Shown here in pieces: positions 53,187 through 62,017 of a DNA stretch of 64,000 bases. This DNA comes from Paenisporosarcina sp050269735. Lineage in GTDB: Bacteria; Bacillota; Bacilli; Bacillales_A; Planococcaceae. Made by a program: the position numbers and the translations under genes. The stretch spans positions 1 through 64,000 of the forward strand of contig NZ_JBNNIX010000006.1 in assembly GCF_050269735.1 (NCBI RefSeq), given 5' to 3'. The first letter of the stretch is position 1. Every line of letters starts with the position of its first letter. A model generated the notes under the pieces. That model did not search any database, was not told where the DNA came from, and saw only the letters and a list, made by a program, of their open reading frames with translations.

Positions 53187-53882
53187 TTAGTTTTCCTCCT
53201 GCTGTCGTTTTTGTAAGATAGCTTCGCCTATTAATAAATCTTCTTGTGTCGTCATTTTTACATTATCATACGTGCTTTCCACCACATGTACGGGAATATT
53301 CAGTCGTTCTACCAGCATGGATTCGTCTGTACCAATGAATCCGTCTTGTTCCGCTTGCTTCTGCGCTTTTACCAATATGTCCGTTTGAAAAGCTTGCGGT
53401 GTCTGGATGATCCACAATTGTTCACGGTCCACTGTCTCTTCAATAATGTGATTATGTACGCGTTTCATGGTGTCTTTTGCTTTTACGCCAGCTATCGCCG
53501 CACCATTTTCGCTAGCTTTTTGAGCCAATTTTTTAATAACGGCTGGTTCTATAAAAGGTCTTGCTGCATCGTGAACGAGAATCAAGTCAGCCTCATGCTC
53601 TGCCGCTTTAATGCAGGCATATACACTGTGTTGTCGCTCTTCGCCCCCCGCAGGCATCCCTTTTACTTTTGTAATGTTATGTTCATCTAACATCTCTTGT
53701 ATCGTCATGCGCTCTTCAGGCTTCACCGCAAGCCATATCCCTGCGCAATTTGGATCCTCTTCAAAAACCTCGAGCGTATGGATGAGAATCGGCTTACTGC
53801 GCAATGTCAGAAATAATTTATTATGCCCTGCCTTCATTCGTTTTCCACTGCCTGCAGCTGGTAATACAACGATATAGTTCAT
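53187..53882 (-). CDS. ispD: 2-C-methyl-D-erythritol 4-phosphate cytidylyltransferase
   Basis: 231 aa. VVLPAAGSGKRMKAG (CTP-binding, about 4-18), VHDAARPF and GTDESMLVE. ATG 53880-53882 has GAGGAGAA eight nt upstream; a slightly earlier ATG overlaps that site and is rejected. Acts before IspF in the same pathway. Confidence 0.97.
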   Translation of the reverse strand: MNYIVVLPAAGSGKRMKAGHNKLFLTLRSKPILIHTLEVFEEDPNCAGIWLAVKPEERMTIQEMLDEHNITKVKGMPAGGEERQHSVYACIKAAEHEADLILVHDAARPFIEPAVIKKLAQKASENGAAIAGVKAKDTMKRVHNHIIEETVDREQLWIIQTPQAFQTDILVKAQKQAEQDGFIGTDESMLVERLNIPVHVVESTYDNVKMTTQEDLLIGEAILQKRQQEEN

Positions 53883-53914
53883 TTCATGTATTCTCCTCAT
53901 TCATGATGGAAAAG

Positions 53915-53960
53915 GAGGCCGCCTTAGCTGTCTCGTGTTAATGACAGAAAGGGCAGCCTC
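53915..53960 (-). terminator. Terminator between yacL and ispD
   Basis: GAGGCCGCCTT (53915-53925) pairs with AAGGGCAGCCTC (53949-53960), with inner CTGTC/GACAG, then TTTTCC on the minus strand. Confidence 0.8.
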
Positions 53961-53979
53961 TTATTTTAGGTGTGATTGA

Positions 53980-55059
53980 TTATTTCGTTTTGGCAAAAAT
54001 CATTCGACCTGCCGAAGTTTGAAGAACACTTGTAACAATGACATTAATTGCTTGGCCGATAAACGCCTTGCCATCTTCGACAACAATCATCGTTCCATCG
54101 TCCAGATAAGCAACGCCTTGATTTTGTTCTTTCCCATCTTTGATGACGACGATATGCATTTCTTCACCAGGAATCACGACTGGTTTGACCGCATTCGCAA
54201 GATCATTGATATTCAGAACAGGCACTTGATGCAACTCACACACTTTATTCAAATTAAAATCATTTGTCACTACCATGCCGTCCATTTTCTTCGCAAGACG
54301 CATCAATTTCAAGTCAACTTCCGCAACATCATCAAAATCTTCTTCCGTAATCAAAACAGCTGAAGCACGTTCCGACTGAAGTCGTTTCAAGATATCAAGA
54401 CCTCTTCGGCCACGTGTACGTTTCAATGTATCCGAAGAATCTGCAATATGCTGAAGTTCAGTCAAGACAAACTGAGGTACGACAAGCACCCCTTCTAGGA
54501 AACCAGTTGTGGAAATATCAGCAATCCGGCCATCGATAATGACACTTGTATCGAGTAATTTATAAGATGCTTGTTGCAATGCCTGAGGGTTGTTTTCGTC
54601 GAATTTCTTCTTATGAACAACCGCTTTGTTAGCAGTAAACATTTGCACAATCTCATCGCGCTTCTTGAACCCTACCTGAAAACCAAGGTACCCTAATGTG
54701 ATGGTCAGCAATACAGGCAAAACGGCATTGATGACTGGCAGCTGAATGGAATCCACTGCAAAATTCAATAGAAATGCGACACTAAGGCCAATAATCAGAC
54801 CAAGTGTACCAAACAATAAATCACCAATTGGCGCTTTCAGCAATCGATCTTCCATCCAACTTAAAAACTCAATCAAATAGTCAGTCAACAGTAATGCAAG
54901 GACATATAAAAGAATGGCCCCTATTAGTACAGACACATACGGATTGTTCAGCCACGGGTTAGAAGATAAATGTATAAGATCGTATAATTGCGGTAATAAA
55001 AGTAACCCGAGCGTTCCACCAATCAAGATAAAGGTAATTCGAATAATCCACTTTAACAC
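53980..55059 (-). CDS. yacL: PIN-TRAM domain membrane RNase-like protein (YacL)
   Basis: 359 aa. Four N-terminal membrane helices (about 1-135), a PIN domain (LDTSVIIDGRIADI, about 170-183; TNDFNLNK) and a TRAM domain near the C-terminus. GTG start at 55057-55059 with GGAGG seven nt upstream. The disA gene, normally between radA and yacL in Bacillus, is absent. Confidence 0.92.
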   Translation of the reverse strand: MLKWIIRITFILIGGTLGLLLLPQLYDLIHLSSNPWLNNPYVSVLIGAILLYVLALLLTDYLIEFLSWMEDRLLKAPIGDLLFGTLGLIIGLSVAFLLNFAVDSIQLPVINAVLPVLLTITLGYLGFQVGFKKRDEIVQMFTANKAVVHKKKFDENNPQALQQASYKLLDTSVIIDGRIADISTTGFLEGVLVVPQFVLTELQHIADSSDTLKRTRGRRGLDILKRLQSERASAVLITEEDFDDVAEVDLKLMRLAKKMDGMVVTNDFNLNKVCELHQVPVLNINDLANAVKPVVIPGEEMHIVVIKDGKEQNQGVAYLDDGTMIVVEDGKAFIGQAINVIVTSVLQTSAGRMIFAKTK

Positions 55060-55358
55060 AAGCCCACCTCCTGTTTTTGATTATACACGTTTTCACATGG
55101 AAACACCTACTAGACGAAGAAGGGATGTGTAAAGTTTCTTTCGACAAACAGATGATGGTGGATTTGCTTAGTTAGCCGGGGAGTTAATCGAGGTGAATGG
55201 TGGTTGGTGGCAACACTTTAATCGGCATCACTGGTGATTTAATCGGCATGAAACGAGTTTTAATCGGCATGAACGTTCATTTAATCGGCATTGCGAGCTT
55301 TTTAATCCGCATGAAATGCAATTTAATCGGTTTCAACTAATTTTTCCCAACAAACAAA
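55060..55358. other. radA-yacL interval lacking disA, with repeat array B
   Basis: Apart from the array at 55217-55333 and a TATAAT (55078-55083 region) without a clear -35 ahead of yacL, no gene is seen. In B. subtilis this site holds disA (c-di-AMP synthase). No trace of DisA is visible. Confidence 0.6.
55217..55333. repeat. 21-bp tandem array B (core TTTAATCGGCAT)
   Basis: Six units starting at 55217, 55238, 55259, 55280, 55301 and 55322, exactly 21 bp apart. Cores: four identical TTTAATCGGCAT, then TTTAATCCGCAT and TTTAATCGGTTT. Spacers of 9 bp: CACTGGTGA, GAAACGAGT, GAACGTTCA, TGCGAGCTT, GAAATGCAA. It lies between radA (with its terminator) and yacL, both on the minus strand. A possible further half-copy, GTTAATCGAGG, at 55183 is out of phase. 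Function unknown. Confidence 0.92.
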
Positions 55359-55395
55359 AAGCTTCCCAGAAACGCCTAAGCGTTCGGGAAAGCTT
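55359..55395 (-). terminator. Terminator overlapping the radA 3' end
   Basis: AAGCTTCCC (55359-55367) pairs with GGGAAAGCTT (55386-55395, one bulged A); TTTTTGTTTG follows on the minus strand. The upstream arm is inside the radA coding sequence (stop at 55376-55378). Confidence 0.85.
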
Positions 55396-56752
55396 CTTTC
55401 AATGCTTGATTTACCGTTTCAACACCGACTACTTGTATGCCTTTTGGATAATCCCAGCCACCAAGGTTTGACGCTGGAATGATTGCACGTTTGAATCCAA
55501 GCTTCGCTGCTTCCTGCACCCGTTGTTCTACACGAGACACTCGACGCACTTCACCTGTTAACCCCACTTCTCCAATAAAGCAGTCATGAGCACTCGCAGC
55601 GACATCGCGGAAACTGGACACAATGGTCGTCAGCACAGCCAAATCGATCGCAGGCTCGTCCAACTTCACACCACCTGCCACTTTAATGTAGGCATCTTGC
55701 GTTTGCAGCAACATTCCGACCCGCTTCTCTAAAACCGCCATCAAGAGAGAAATCCGGTTTTGATCAATCCCGCTTGCCATCCGTTTCGGATAGTTAAAAC
55801 TCGTCGGCGTAATCAACGCCTGAATTTCAACCAAGATTGGGCGTGTACCTTCCATCGAAGCCACAACAGTTGAACCAGCCGCTCCTTGTGAACGTTCCTG
55901 CAAGAACAACTCAGATGGATTCGACACCTCTTTTAACCCACCTTGTAGCATTTCAAAAATAGCAATCTCATTAGTTGAGCCGAAACGGTTTTTTTGTGAG
56001 CGCAAAATACGATACGTATGGTGACGTTCCCCTTCGAAGTAAAGAACCGTGTCCACCATATGTTCTAGCAATCGTGGTCCTGCAATCTGACCTTCCTTCG
56101 TGACGTGCCCTACCAGGAAAATCGCAATATTTTTCGTTTTGGCAATTCGCATCAGTTCCGCTGTACACTCACGCACTTGTGAAACGCTACCTGGGGCAGA
56201 CGTAACTTCCGGATGGTGAACCGTTTGAATCGAATCGATGACGACAAACTTTGGTTCGACTTGGTCAATTGCTTCATTGACCAGCTCCAAGTTGGTTTCT
56301 GAATAAATATAAAGCTCTGAGGATGCCACTCCAAGGCGCTCCGCACGAAGTTTCGTCTGTCTGATTGATTCTTCACCTGACATATACAACACGCGTTGCC
56401 CTTTGTTTGCAAGCAATGAAGAAACTTGCAGCAACAGGGTGGACTTTCCGATACCTGGGTCTCCACCAATCAAAATCAGCGAACCTGGCACAATCCCGCC
56501 CCCGAGAACACGGTTCAACTCTGAAAGATCCGTATCTACGCGTGGTTCATCAACCGTTTCAACCGCTGTGATCGGTGTCGCTTTTTGAGCAATTTTTTCA
56601 GAATGCTGGAATGTGCGGCGCGGACCTTTTACGACCACTTCCACTTCTTCCACCATCGTGTTCCATTCACCGCAACCTGGACAACGTCCCATCCATTTAG
56701 CAGATTCATAGCCACACGAGTTACACATAAATTTCGTTTTACGTTTAGCCAT
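55376..56752 (-). CDS. radA: DNA repair protein RadA (Sms)
   Basis: 458 aa. N-terminal zinc ribbon CNSCGYESAKWMGRCPGCGEW (about 10-30), RecA-like core with Walker A GGDPGIGKSTL (about 96-106), KNRFG motif, and Lon-like C-terminal domain. A branch-migration helicase in recombination. GGAGG upstream of ATG 56752. Separated from clpC by a terminator. Confidence 0.97.
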   Translation of the reverse strand: MAKRKTKFMCNSCGYESAKWMGRCPGCGEWNTMVEEVEVVVKGPRRTFQHSEKIAQKATPITAVETVDEPRVDTDLSELNRVLGGGIVPGSLILIGGDPGIGKSTLLLQVSSLLANKGQRVLYMSGEESIRQTKLRAERLGVASSELYIYSETNLELVNEAIDQVEPKFVVIDSIQTVHHPEVTSAPGSVSQVRECTAELMRIAKTKNIAIFLVGHVTKEGQIAGPRLLEHMVDTVLYFEGERHHTYRILRSQKNRFGSTNEIAIFEMLQGGLKEVSNPSELFLQERSQGAAGSTVVASMEGTRPILVEIQALITPTSFNYPKRMASGIDQNRISLLMAVLEKRVGMLLQTQDAYIKVAGGVKLDEPAIDLAVLTTIVSSFRDVAASAHDCFIGEVGLTGEVRRVSRVEQRVQEAAKLGFKRAIIPASNLGGWDYPKGIQVVGVETVNQALKEAFPNA

Positions 56753-56772
56753 AGTGCCTCCTATGTAAAAAA

Positions 56773-56803
56773 GAGCATTCCGAACAGCCTCGCCGGAATG
56801 CTC
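56773..56803 (-). terminator. Terminator of the ctsR-clpC operon
   Basis: GAGCATTCCG (56773-56782) / CGGAATGCTC (56794-56803), 11-nt loop, TTTTTT on the minus strand. Confidence 0.92.
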
Positions 56804-56811
56804 CAATTGTT

Positions 56812-59250
56812 TTATTCAGTTACTGCTTCTTTTGTGCGGACGATAAATTCATCGTTTTCTACATCGAACACAATATTGTGGCCAGTCAAGACTGTACCTT
56901 TTAATAGTTCTTCAGACAAGCGATCTTCCACGTGTTTTTGAAGTGCACGACGGAGCGGACGTGCGCCGTACTCTGGGTCGTAGCCTTCTTTTGAAATTTT
57001 TTCTTGAGCCGCTTCCGTTAATTCCAACTCAATTTCTTGCTCTTTCAAGCGTTTCGTTAATTGAGCCGTCATTAAAGTAACGATTTCTTTTAAGTGTTCT
57101 TTTTCTAATGAATGGAACACAATCATTTCATCGACACGGTTTAAGAACTCCGGACGGAAGGCTTTTTTCAGCTCTTCAAGCATTTTGCCTTTCATATCCT
57201 TGTATTTCTGTTCGCCGTCTTGCAAGTTGAAGCCGACATATTTGTTTTTCTTCAACGCTTCTGCGCCGACGTTTGATGTCATGATGACTACCGTATTGCG
57301 GAAGTCGACCGTGCGTCCTTTCGAATCCGTTAAACGACCGTCTTCTAATACTTGTAGCAAGATATTGAAAACATCTGGATGTGCTTTCTCGATTTCGTCT
57401 AAAAGAATGACAGAATACGGTTTGCGACGAACTTTTTCCGTTAATTGACCACCATCTTCAAATCCTACGTAACCAGGAGGTGACCCGACAAGACGTGAAG
57501 TCGAATGTTTCTCCATGTACTCAGACATATCGACGCGAATCATGGCATCTTCGTCACCAAACATACTTTCAGCAAGTGCGCGGGCAAGTTCCGTTTTACC
57601 GACACCTGTTGGTCCCAAGAAAATGAATGAGCCAATTGGACGTTTTGGATCTTTCAATCCAGCACGCGCTCGACGTACTGCACGGGAAATCGCAGTAACA
57701 GCTTCCGCTTGACCTATGACACGTTGGTGCAATGTATCTTCTAGTTTCAGTAATTTCTCAGACTCGGTTTGAGCGAGTTTAGAAACCGGAATTCCCGTCC
57801 ACATGGACACAACTGCCGCAATATCTTCAACAGTTACTTCAGATTCCGCTTTGCCTTGCTCTTCTTTCCAAGACTTCTTCGTGCTTTCGAGTTCTTCTTT
57901 CAGCTTCTGTTCCGTATCACGGAATGATGCCGCTTTTTCGAACTCCTGGCTTTGAACAGCCGCGTTTTTCTCTGAACGGATTGCCTCTAGACGAGATTCC
58001 AGTTCTTTTAAATTCGGCGGTGTTGTATATGAACGTAAACGGACCTTTGAACCCGCTTCATCAATTAAATCAATCGCTTTGTCCGGTAAGAAACGGTCCG
58101 AAATGTAACGGTCTGACATTTTAGCTGCTGCCGTAATCGCTTCATCCGTAATTTTCACACGGTGATGAGCTTCATAACGGTCACGAAGTCCTTTAATGAT
58201 TAGAATGGACTCTTCAACTGAAGGTTCATCCACTTGAATCGGTTGGAAACGACGTTCCAATGCAGCATCTTTTTCAATATATTTACGGTATTCATCAAGC
58301 GTTGTTGCACCAATACATTGTAGTTCACCACGAGCAAGTGATGGTTTCAAGATATTGGATGCATCGATTGCGCCTTCAGCGCCACCAGCACCAATTAATG
58401 TGTGTAGCTCATCGATAAATAGAATGACGTTACCTGCTTGGCGAATTTCGTCCATCACTTTTTTCAGGCGATCTTCAAACTCACCACGGTATTTTGTACC
58501 CGCAACAACTGTACCCATATCCAAGGTCATGACGCGTTTGTCACGCAGAATTTCCGGCACTTCGTTTTGAACGATTTGTTGAGCCAAACCTTCAGCAATC
58601 GCTGTTTTACCAACACCTGGCTCCCCAATAAGAACTGGGTTGTTTTTCGTACGACGTGATAACACTTCGATGACACGCGTGATTTCTTTGCTACGTCCTA
58701 TGACTGGATCCAAGCTTCCTTCACGGGCAATCTGTGTTAAATCACGAGCCAAACTATCAAGCGTCGGTGTGCTTGCAGCAGGGTTCGTTCCACTGTTTGC
58801 TTGAACATGATCGTTGCTTCCAAGCAATTGCAACACTTGTTGACGCGCTTTATTCAAGCTGACACCTGAATTATTAAGAACACGTGCCGCTACTCCTTCG
58901 CCTTCACGAATAAGCGCTAGCAATAAATGTTCTGTGCCGATGTAAGAATGACCCAGTTTACGCGATTCATCCACTGACAATTCAATGACTTTCTTCGCAC
59001 GTGGTGTGTAATGAACGATCGGACCTACGTCACCAGTTCCCATTCCCACCAACTCTTCAATGCCTTCTTCAATCATTTGAGGGCTGACTTCGATTGCTTC
59101 CATCGCTTTCGCAGCAATGCCGCCGCCTTCACGAATTAATCCCAATAATATATGTTCAGTTCCAATTGACTCGTGCTTCATACGAATGGCTTCTTCTTGA
59201 GCTAATTGGAGTACTTTTTGAGCGCGTTGTGTAAATCGGTTAAACATCAT
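56812..59250 (-). CDS. clpC: ATP-dependent Clp protease ATPase ClpC
   Basis: 812 aa. N-domain (about 1-145) that binds adaptor MecA and phosphoarginine, D1 Walker A GEPGVGKTA (about 208), a middle coiled coil with a UVR-like segment, D2 Walker A GPTGVGKTE (about 546) and the ClpP-binding VGF loop (NKYVGFNLQ). ATG at 59250 follows GGAGAGG; it overlaps mcsB by 11 nt. Works with McsB, which marks substrates. Confidence 0.97.
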   Translation of the reverse strand: MMFNRFTQRAQKVLQLAQEEAIRMKHESIGTEHILLGLIREGGGIAAKAMEAIEVSPQMIEEGIEELVGMGTGDVGPIVHYTPRAKKVIELSVDESRKLGHSYIGTEHLLLALIREGEGVAARVLNNSGVSLNKARQQVLQLLGSNDHVQANSGTNPAASTPTLDSLARDLTQIAREGSLDPVIGRSKEITRVIEVLSRRTKNNPVLIGEPGVGKTAIAEGLAQQIVQNEVPEILRDKRVMTLDMGTVVAGTKYRGEFEDRLKKVMDEIRQAGNVILFIDELHTLIGAGGAEGAIDASNILKPSLARGELQCIGATTLDEYRKYIEKDAALERRFQPIQVDEPSVEESILIIKGLRDRYEAHHRVKITDEAITAAAKMSDRYISDRFLPDKAIDLIDEAGSKVRLRSYTTPPNLKELESRLEAIRSEKNAAVQSQEFEKAASFRDTEQKLKEELESTKKSWKEEQGKAESEVTVEDIAAVVSMWTGIPVSKLAQTESEKLLKLEDTLHQRVIGQAEAVTAISRAVRRARAGLKDPKRPIGSFIFLGPTGVGKTELARALAESMFGDEDAMIRVDMSEYMEKHSTSRLVGSPPGYVGFEDGGQLTEKVRRKPYSVILLDEIEKAHPDVFNILLQVLEDGRLTDSKGRTVDFRNTVVIMTSNVGAEALKKNKYVGFNLQDGEQKYKDMKGKMLEELKKAFRPEFLNRVDEMIVFHSLEKEHLKEIVTLMTAQLTKRLKEQEIELELTEAAQEKISKEGYDPEYGARPLRRALQKHVEDRLSEELLKGTVLTGHNIVFDVENDEFIVRTKEAVTE

Positions 59251-60340
59251 GAGGTTCCTCTCCTTCATTGTCTAAATTATTGTCTACTTGCAACCGTTCC
59301 CTAAACAACTTTGCGCGAAACACATCGCGTTCCTCGGGTTGCAGGGACGTGCCTGCATACTTCTGTAAAAAACCTGGTTGCATGAAAACCATGCATTCAT
59401 TCAAAATCGAAACATCGACACCTTTAATCAATCCGAGATCGATGCCAAGACGGACGTCTGATAGACAGCGTCCCGCTTCTTCTGTTGATAAAAGTCGGGC
59501 GTACGTTAAAACTCCAAGTGAACGGTACAGACGATCTTCCAATACATTCGGTCTCGTATGTAAGAGAGCCGCTCTTGCTTCACGTTCTTTTCGAATAATT
59601 TGTTCCGTGATGCTTTGCAAATCAGTTAAGATATCTTCTTCTGATTTCCCAAGAGTCGTTTGGTTCGATACTTGATACACATTGCCGAGTGCTTCACTGC
59701 CTTCCCCGTAGATGCCGCGAACGACCATCCCGAGACGTGTAATGGCTGTCACAATGCGATCCATTTGCTTCGTCATCGTAAGTGCCGGTAAATGCATCAT
59801 CACCGATGCCCGCAGGCCAGTGCCCGTATTCGTTGGACAACTCGTTAAATAGCCAAACTGTTCATCAAATGCATAAGGCAGTTCTTTTTCAAGGACGTCA
59901 TCGATATGGTTTGCCTGACGCCATGCTTCGTTCAACTGCATTCCCGGGAAAATACATTGTATGCGAATATGATCTTCTTCATTGACCATCACGCTGACCG
60001 CTTCATCATCTGATAATAAAACGGACCCAGCTACTTCCGAATGAGCCAGTTTCGGACTGATCAAATGCTTTTCAACCAAAACTTGCCGATTGAGCGCAGA
60101 TAGCTCTTTTATATCTATATACGAAAAGGTCGACTCAAGTTCCGCTTCTGCGTCAAGTAATACTGCGGAAACCGCTGAATCTACTTGTAGCGCTTCATTT
60201 TCCGTAAAAGAAAGTGGAAATCTGTAGCCTGTTAAATTTCTTGCAAGCCTGATTCGTGTACTCATCACGATATCAGCATGCTGTCCTTCACCAGCCATCC
60301 AACTTGTCACGGAATTATTTAGAAAACGTTCAATGGACAT
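59240..60340 (-). CDS. mcsB: Protein arginine kinase McsB
   Basis: 366 aa. Guanidino kinase fold: RIRLARNLTGYRFP, conserved catalytic Glu in NEEDHIRIQ, catalytic Cys-containing loop SCPTNTGTGLRASVMMHLP. Phosphorylates arginines to tag proteins for ClpCP. ATG at 60340 has GGAGGTG nine nt upstream; the GTG inside that site is rejected. Overlaps mcsA by 11 nt. Confidence 0.95.
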   Translation of the reverse strand: MSIERFLNNSVTSWMAGEGQHADIVMSTRIRLARNLTGYRFPLSFTENEALQVDSAVSAVLLDAEAELESTFSYIDIKELSALNRQVLVEKHLISPKLAHSEVAGSVLLSDDEAVSVMVNEEDHIRIQCIFPGMQLNEAWRQANHIDDVLEKELPYAFDEQFGYLTSCPTNTGTGLRASVMMHLPALTMTKQMDRIVTAITRLGMVVRGIYGEGSEALGNVYQVSNQTTLGKSEEDILTDLQSITEQIIRKEREARAALLHTRPNVLEDRLYRSLGVLTYARLLSTEEAGRCLSDVRLGIDLGLIKGVDVSILNECMVFMQPGFLQKYAGTSLQPEERDVFRAKLFRERLQVDNNLDNEGEEPHDV

Positions 60341-60875
60341 CGCGGTTTTCACCTCCGCTTTGCAGCTGTTCTTCTAACAAGCGAGCTTCATCACGCAGTC
60401 TTGCCGCCTCTTCAAAATTCTCAATTTCAATCGCCGTGCGCATGGACGTGCGAATGGCTTCTATTTGTTTTTTTAATTGCAGAGTCTGACCAAACGTACC
60501 TGGCGCTTTCCCCACATGCTTAACATTTCCGTTGTGTAATTTCTTGAAAACATCAGGTAATTGTTTATGAAAACTTTCATAACAATGTGCACAGCCGAAC
60601 TTCCCTTTGTTTAGAAACTGACGGAATGTCCAACCACACGAACTGCATGTTTTTGACTCCGGTTGCGGTTTTTGCTGCATTTGTTTGGTTTCTGGAACAC
60701 CAAACCAGTTGGATAATAACTGATGTAGCGAAAGTGGATCTTGTTGAAAATCCAAATGAAACGGATGAAAATTTTTTGCGCAAACTTCACAATAATGACG
60801 TTGCACCTGGTCTCCATTTTGTACTTGCGTCACGGTAACTTTTGCCGGTCGCTGTTTACAATTCTCACAAATCAT
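60330..60875 (-). CDS. mcsA: McsB activator McsA (zinc-binding, UVR domain)
   Basis: 181 aa. Four CxxC pairs (CENC, CEVC, CSSC, CAHC) bind zinc; a C-terminal UVR motif (about 135-170, EIENFEEAARLRDEARLLEEQ) follows. Activates McsB. It starts 12 nt after ctsR ends. Confidence 0.95.
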   Translation of the reverse strand: MICENCKQRPAKVTVTQVQNGDQVQRHYCEVCAKNFHPFHLDFQQDPLSLHQLLSNWFGVPETKQMQQKPQPESKTCSSCGWTFRQFLNKGKFGCAHCYESFHKQLPDVFKKLHNGNVKHVGKAPGTFGQTLQLKKQIEAIRTSMRTAIEIENFEEAARLRDEARLLEEQLQSGGENRDVH

Positions 60876-60887
60876 CTCGCACTCGCC

Positions 60888-61358
60888 TCACTTTAACTGT
60901 TCATACTTAAATGTCATGAGCATCGCTTGCAATATGCGCGAACGCAATTCGTCTCGATGCGGCAATGGGGTATTGAGGGTTGTGCGATCGAGTGCCGCGA
61001 GCATCATTTTTGCTTCACGCTTCGTCACGACATTCTCATCGATTAAACGAAAGATAATATCTTCAGTCATCGTTTGAGAAGCTCCACGCTCCAAACTCAC
61101 TAGTATCGCTTCAATTAAATCGGCCTTCGTATGAGCGCGTACCCGGACTATCCGAATATAACCACCCCCACCCCGCTTACTTTCAACAAGGTAACCACGG
61201 TCGGCGGTGAAGCGCGTATTAATTACATAATTAATTTGTGAAGGCACACACTGAAATTGCTCAGCAATCTCACTGCGCTTTATCTCAACATGCCCTTTAT
61301 CATCTAATTCGATAACTTTCTTTAAATACCCTTCAATAATATCCGATATATTCCGCAT
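60888..61358 (-). CDS. ctsR: Class III heat-shock repressor CtsR
   Basis: 156 aa. N-terminal winged helix-turn-helix with the glycine-rich wing SKRGGGGYIRI (about 60-70) that senses heat, and a C-terminal helical domain. Represses its own operon and clp genes. GGGAGGTG precedes ATG 61358. Confidence 0.96.
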   Translation of the reverse strand: MRNISDIIEGYLKKVIELDDKGHVEIKRSEIAEQFQCVPSQINYVINTRFTADRGYLVESKRGGGGYIRIVRVRAHTKADLIEAILVSLERGASQTMTEDIIFRLIDENVVTKREAKMMLAALDRTTLNTPLPHRDELRSRILQAMLMTFKYEQLK

Positions 61359-61440
61359 TCAATCACCTCCCGATCAATTAAATCTGAGTGCGAGTCAAGG
61401 TTAATTGTGATATTTTGTGAGCGCAATTTACTCAGACTCA

Positions 61441-61495
61441 CCTGACTTTGACTAACTTTGACTTTATTATATAAGGGGAGGTAGGAAGTGTGCAA
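61441..61495 (-). promoter_or_regulatory. CtsR-controlled promoter of ctsR-mcsA-mcsB-clpC
   Basis: Minus-strand TTGCAC (61490-61495) and TATAAT (61466-61471), 18-bp spacer. Immediately downstream a direct heptad repeat AGTCAAA-GTT-AGTCAAA (61447-61463, minus strand) matches the CtsR operator RGTCAAA-N3-RGTCAAA and covers the transcription start; a third partial heptad AGTCAGG (61441-61447) continues. Confidence 0.92.
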
Positions 61496-61982
61496 TTCAT
61501 ATGCTTTCGATTGTTTTTTGGGGGCTTAGAATTCATTTTTATATTAGATGTAGCGTACTTGTTTAGTGAGACGCTTTTAGGTGACCTTAATAGATTGTGA
61601 AAAATATATCGTTCAAATTGGAGTGTTTAGAATTTATCTCTCAGATAGGACATTTATCGCTCAAATACATCGCACAACCACTTTAACTTGTAGAAACTAT
61701 GTAGCACGCATCGCTTGCAGAAAAGAGCCTGGAGCGAATTAGCGGAATGGCTCCCATTCGGGTTTAGAAATTAATTGGCTCTTTTTTCGCTACGCTCCTA
61801 TTTGAAAGAAGTGATATCTCATAACGAGTAGACTTGGCGAAACAGGTATTTGCTATCTTTTGAGTTTATGAAAAATTTATCGCTCATAGAGTCTCACGCC
61901 CTAGTTAACTTGTAGAACCAACCAACCTAATTGGCTCTGTTTCCGCTGCGCTACTGTTACTAAATGAAAGTACATAAAAAAA
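61496..61982. repeat. Gene-free interval with decayed repeats and a segmental duplication
   Basis: Degenerate ATTTATCGCTCA cores occur at 61604 (ATATATCGTTCA), 61632 (ATTTATCTCTCA), 61652 and 61875. Blocks in the same order occur twice: the core (61652, 61875), AACTTGTAGAA (61685, 61907) and AATTGGCTCT...CGCT.CGCT (61773, 61929). This is an imperfect direct duplication offset by about 223 bp at the core, with roughly 66 bp missing from the second copy. A 9-bp stem AAAAGAGCC (61721-61729) / GGCTCTTTT (61777-61785) with nested GGAGC/GCTCC lies in the first copy. No coding frame is supported. Confidence 0.7.
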
Positions 61983-62010
61983 TGCCATCCTTTTTCATGA
62001 AAGGATGGCA
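61983..62010 (-). terminator. Terminator of the hut operon
   Basis: TGCCATCCTTT (61983-61993) / AAAGGATGGCA (62000-62010), T-rich on the minus strand (TTTTTTTATG). Confidence 0.88.
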
Positions 62011-62017
62011 CTTCTTT

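Noticed and set aside
55197..55340. A 47-codon plus-strand ORF through array B with LIGM-type heptad repeats
   Set aside because: A 21-bp unit without a stop gives an open frame automatically. GAGGTG sits only 1-4 nt before the candidate start codons, and the spacers vary freely, so DNA-level repetition explains it better.
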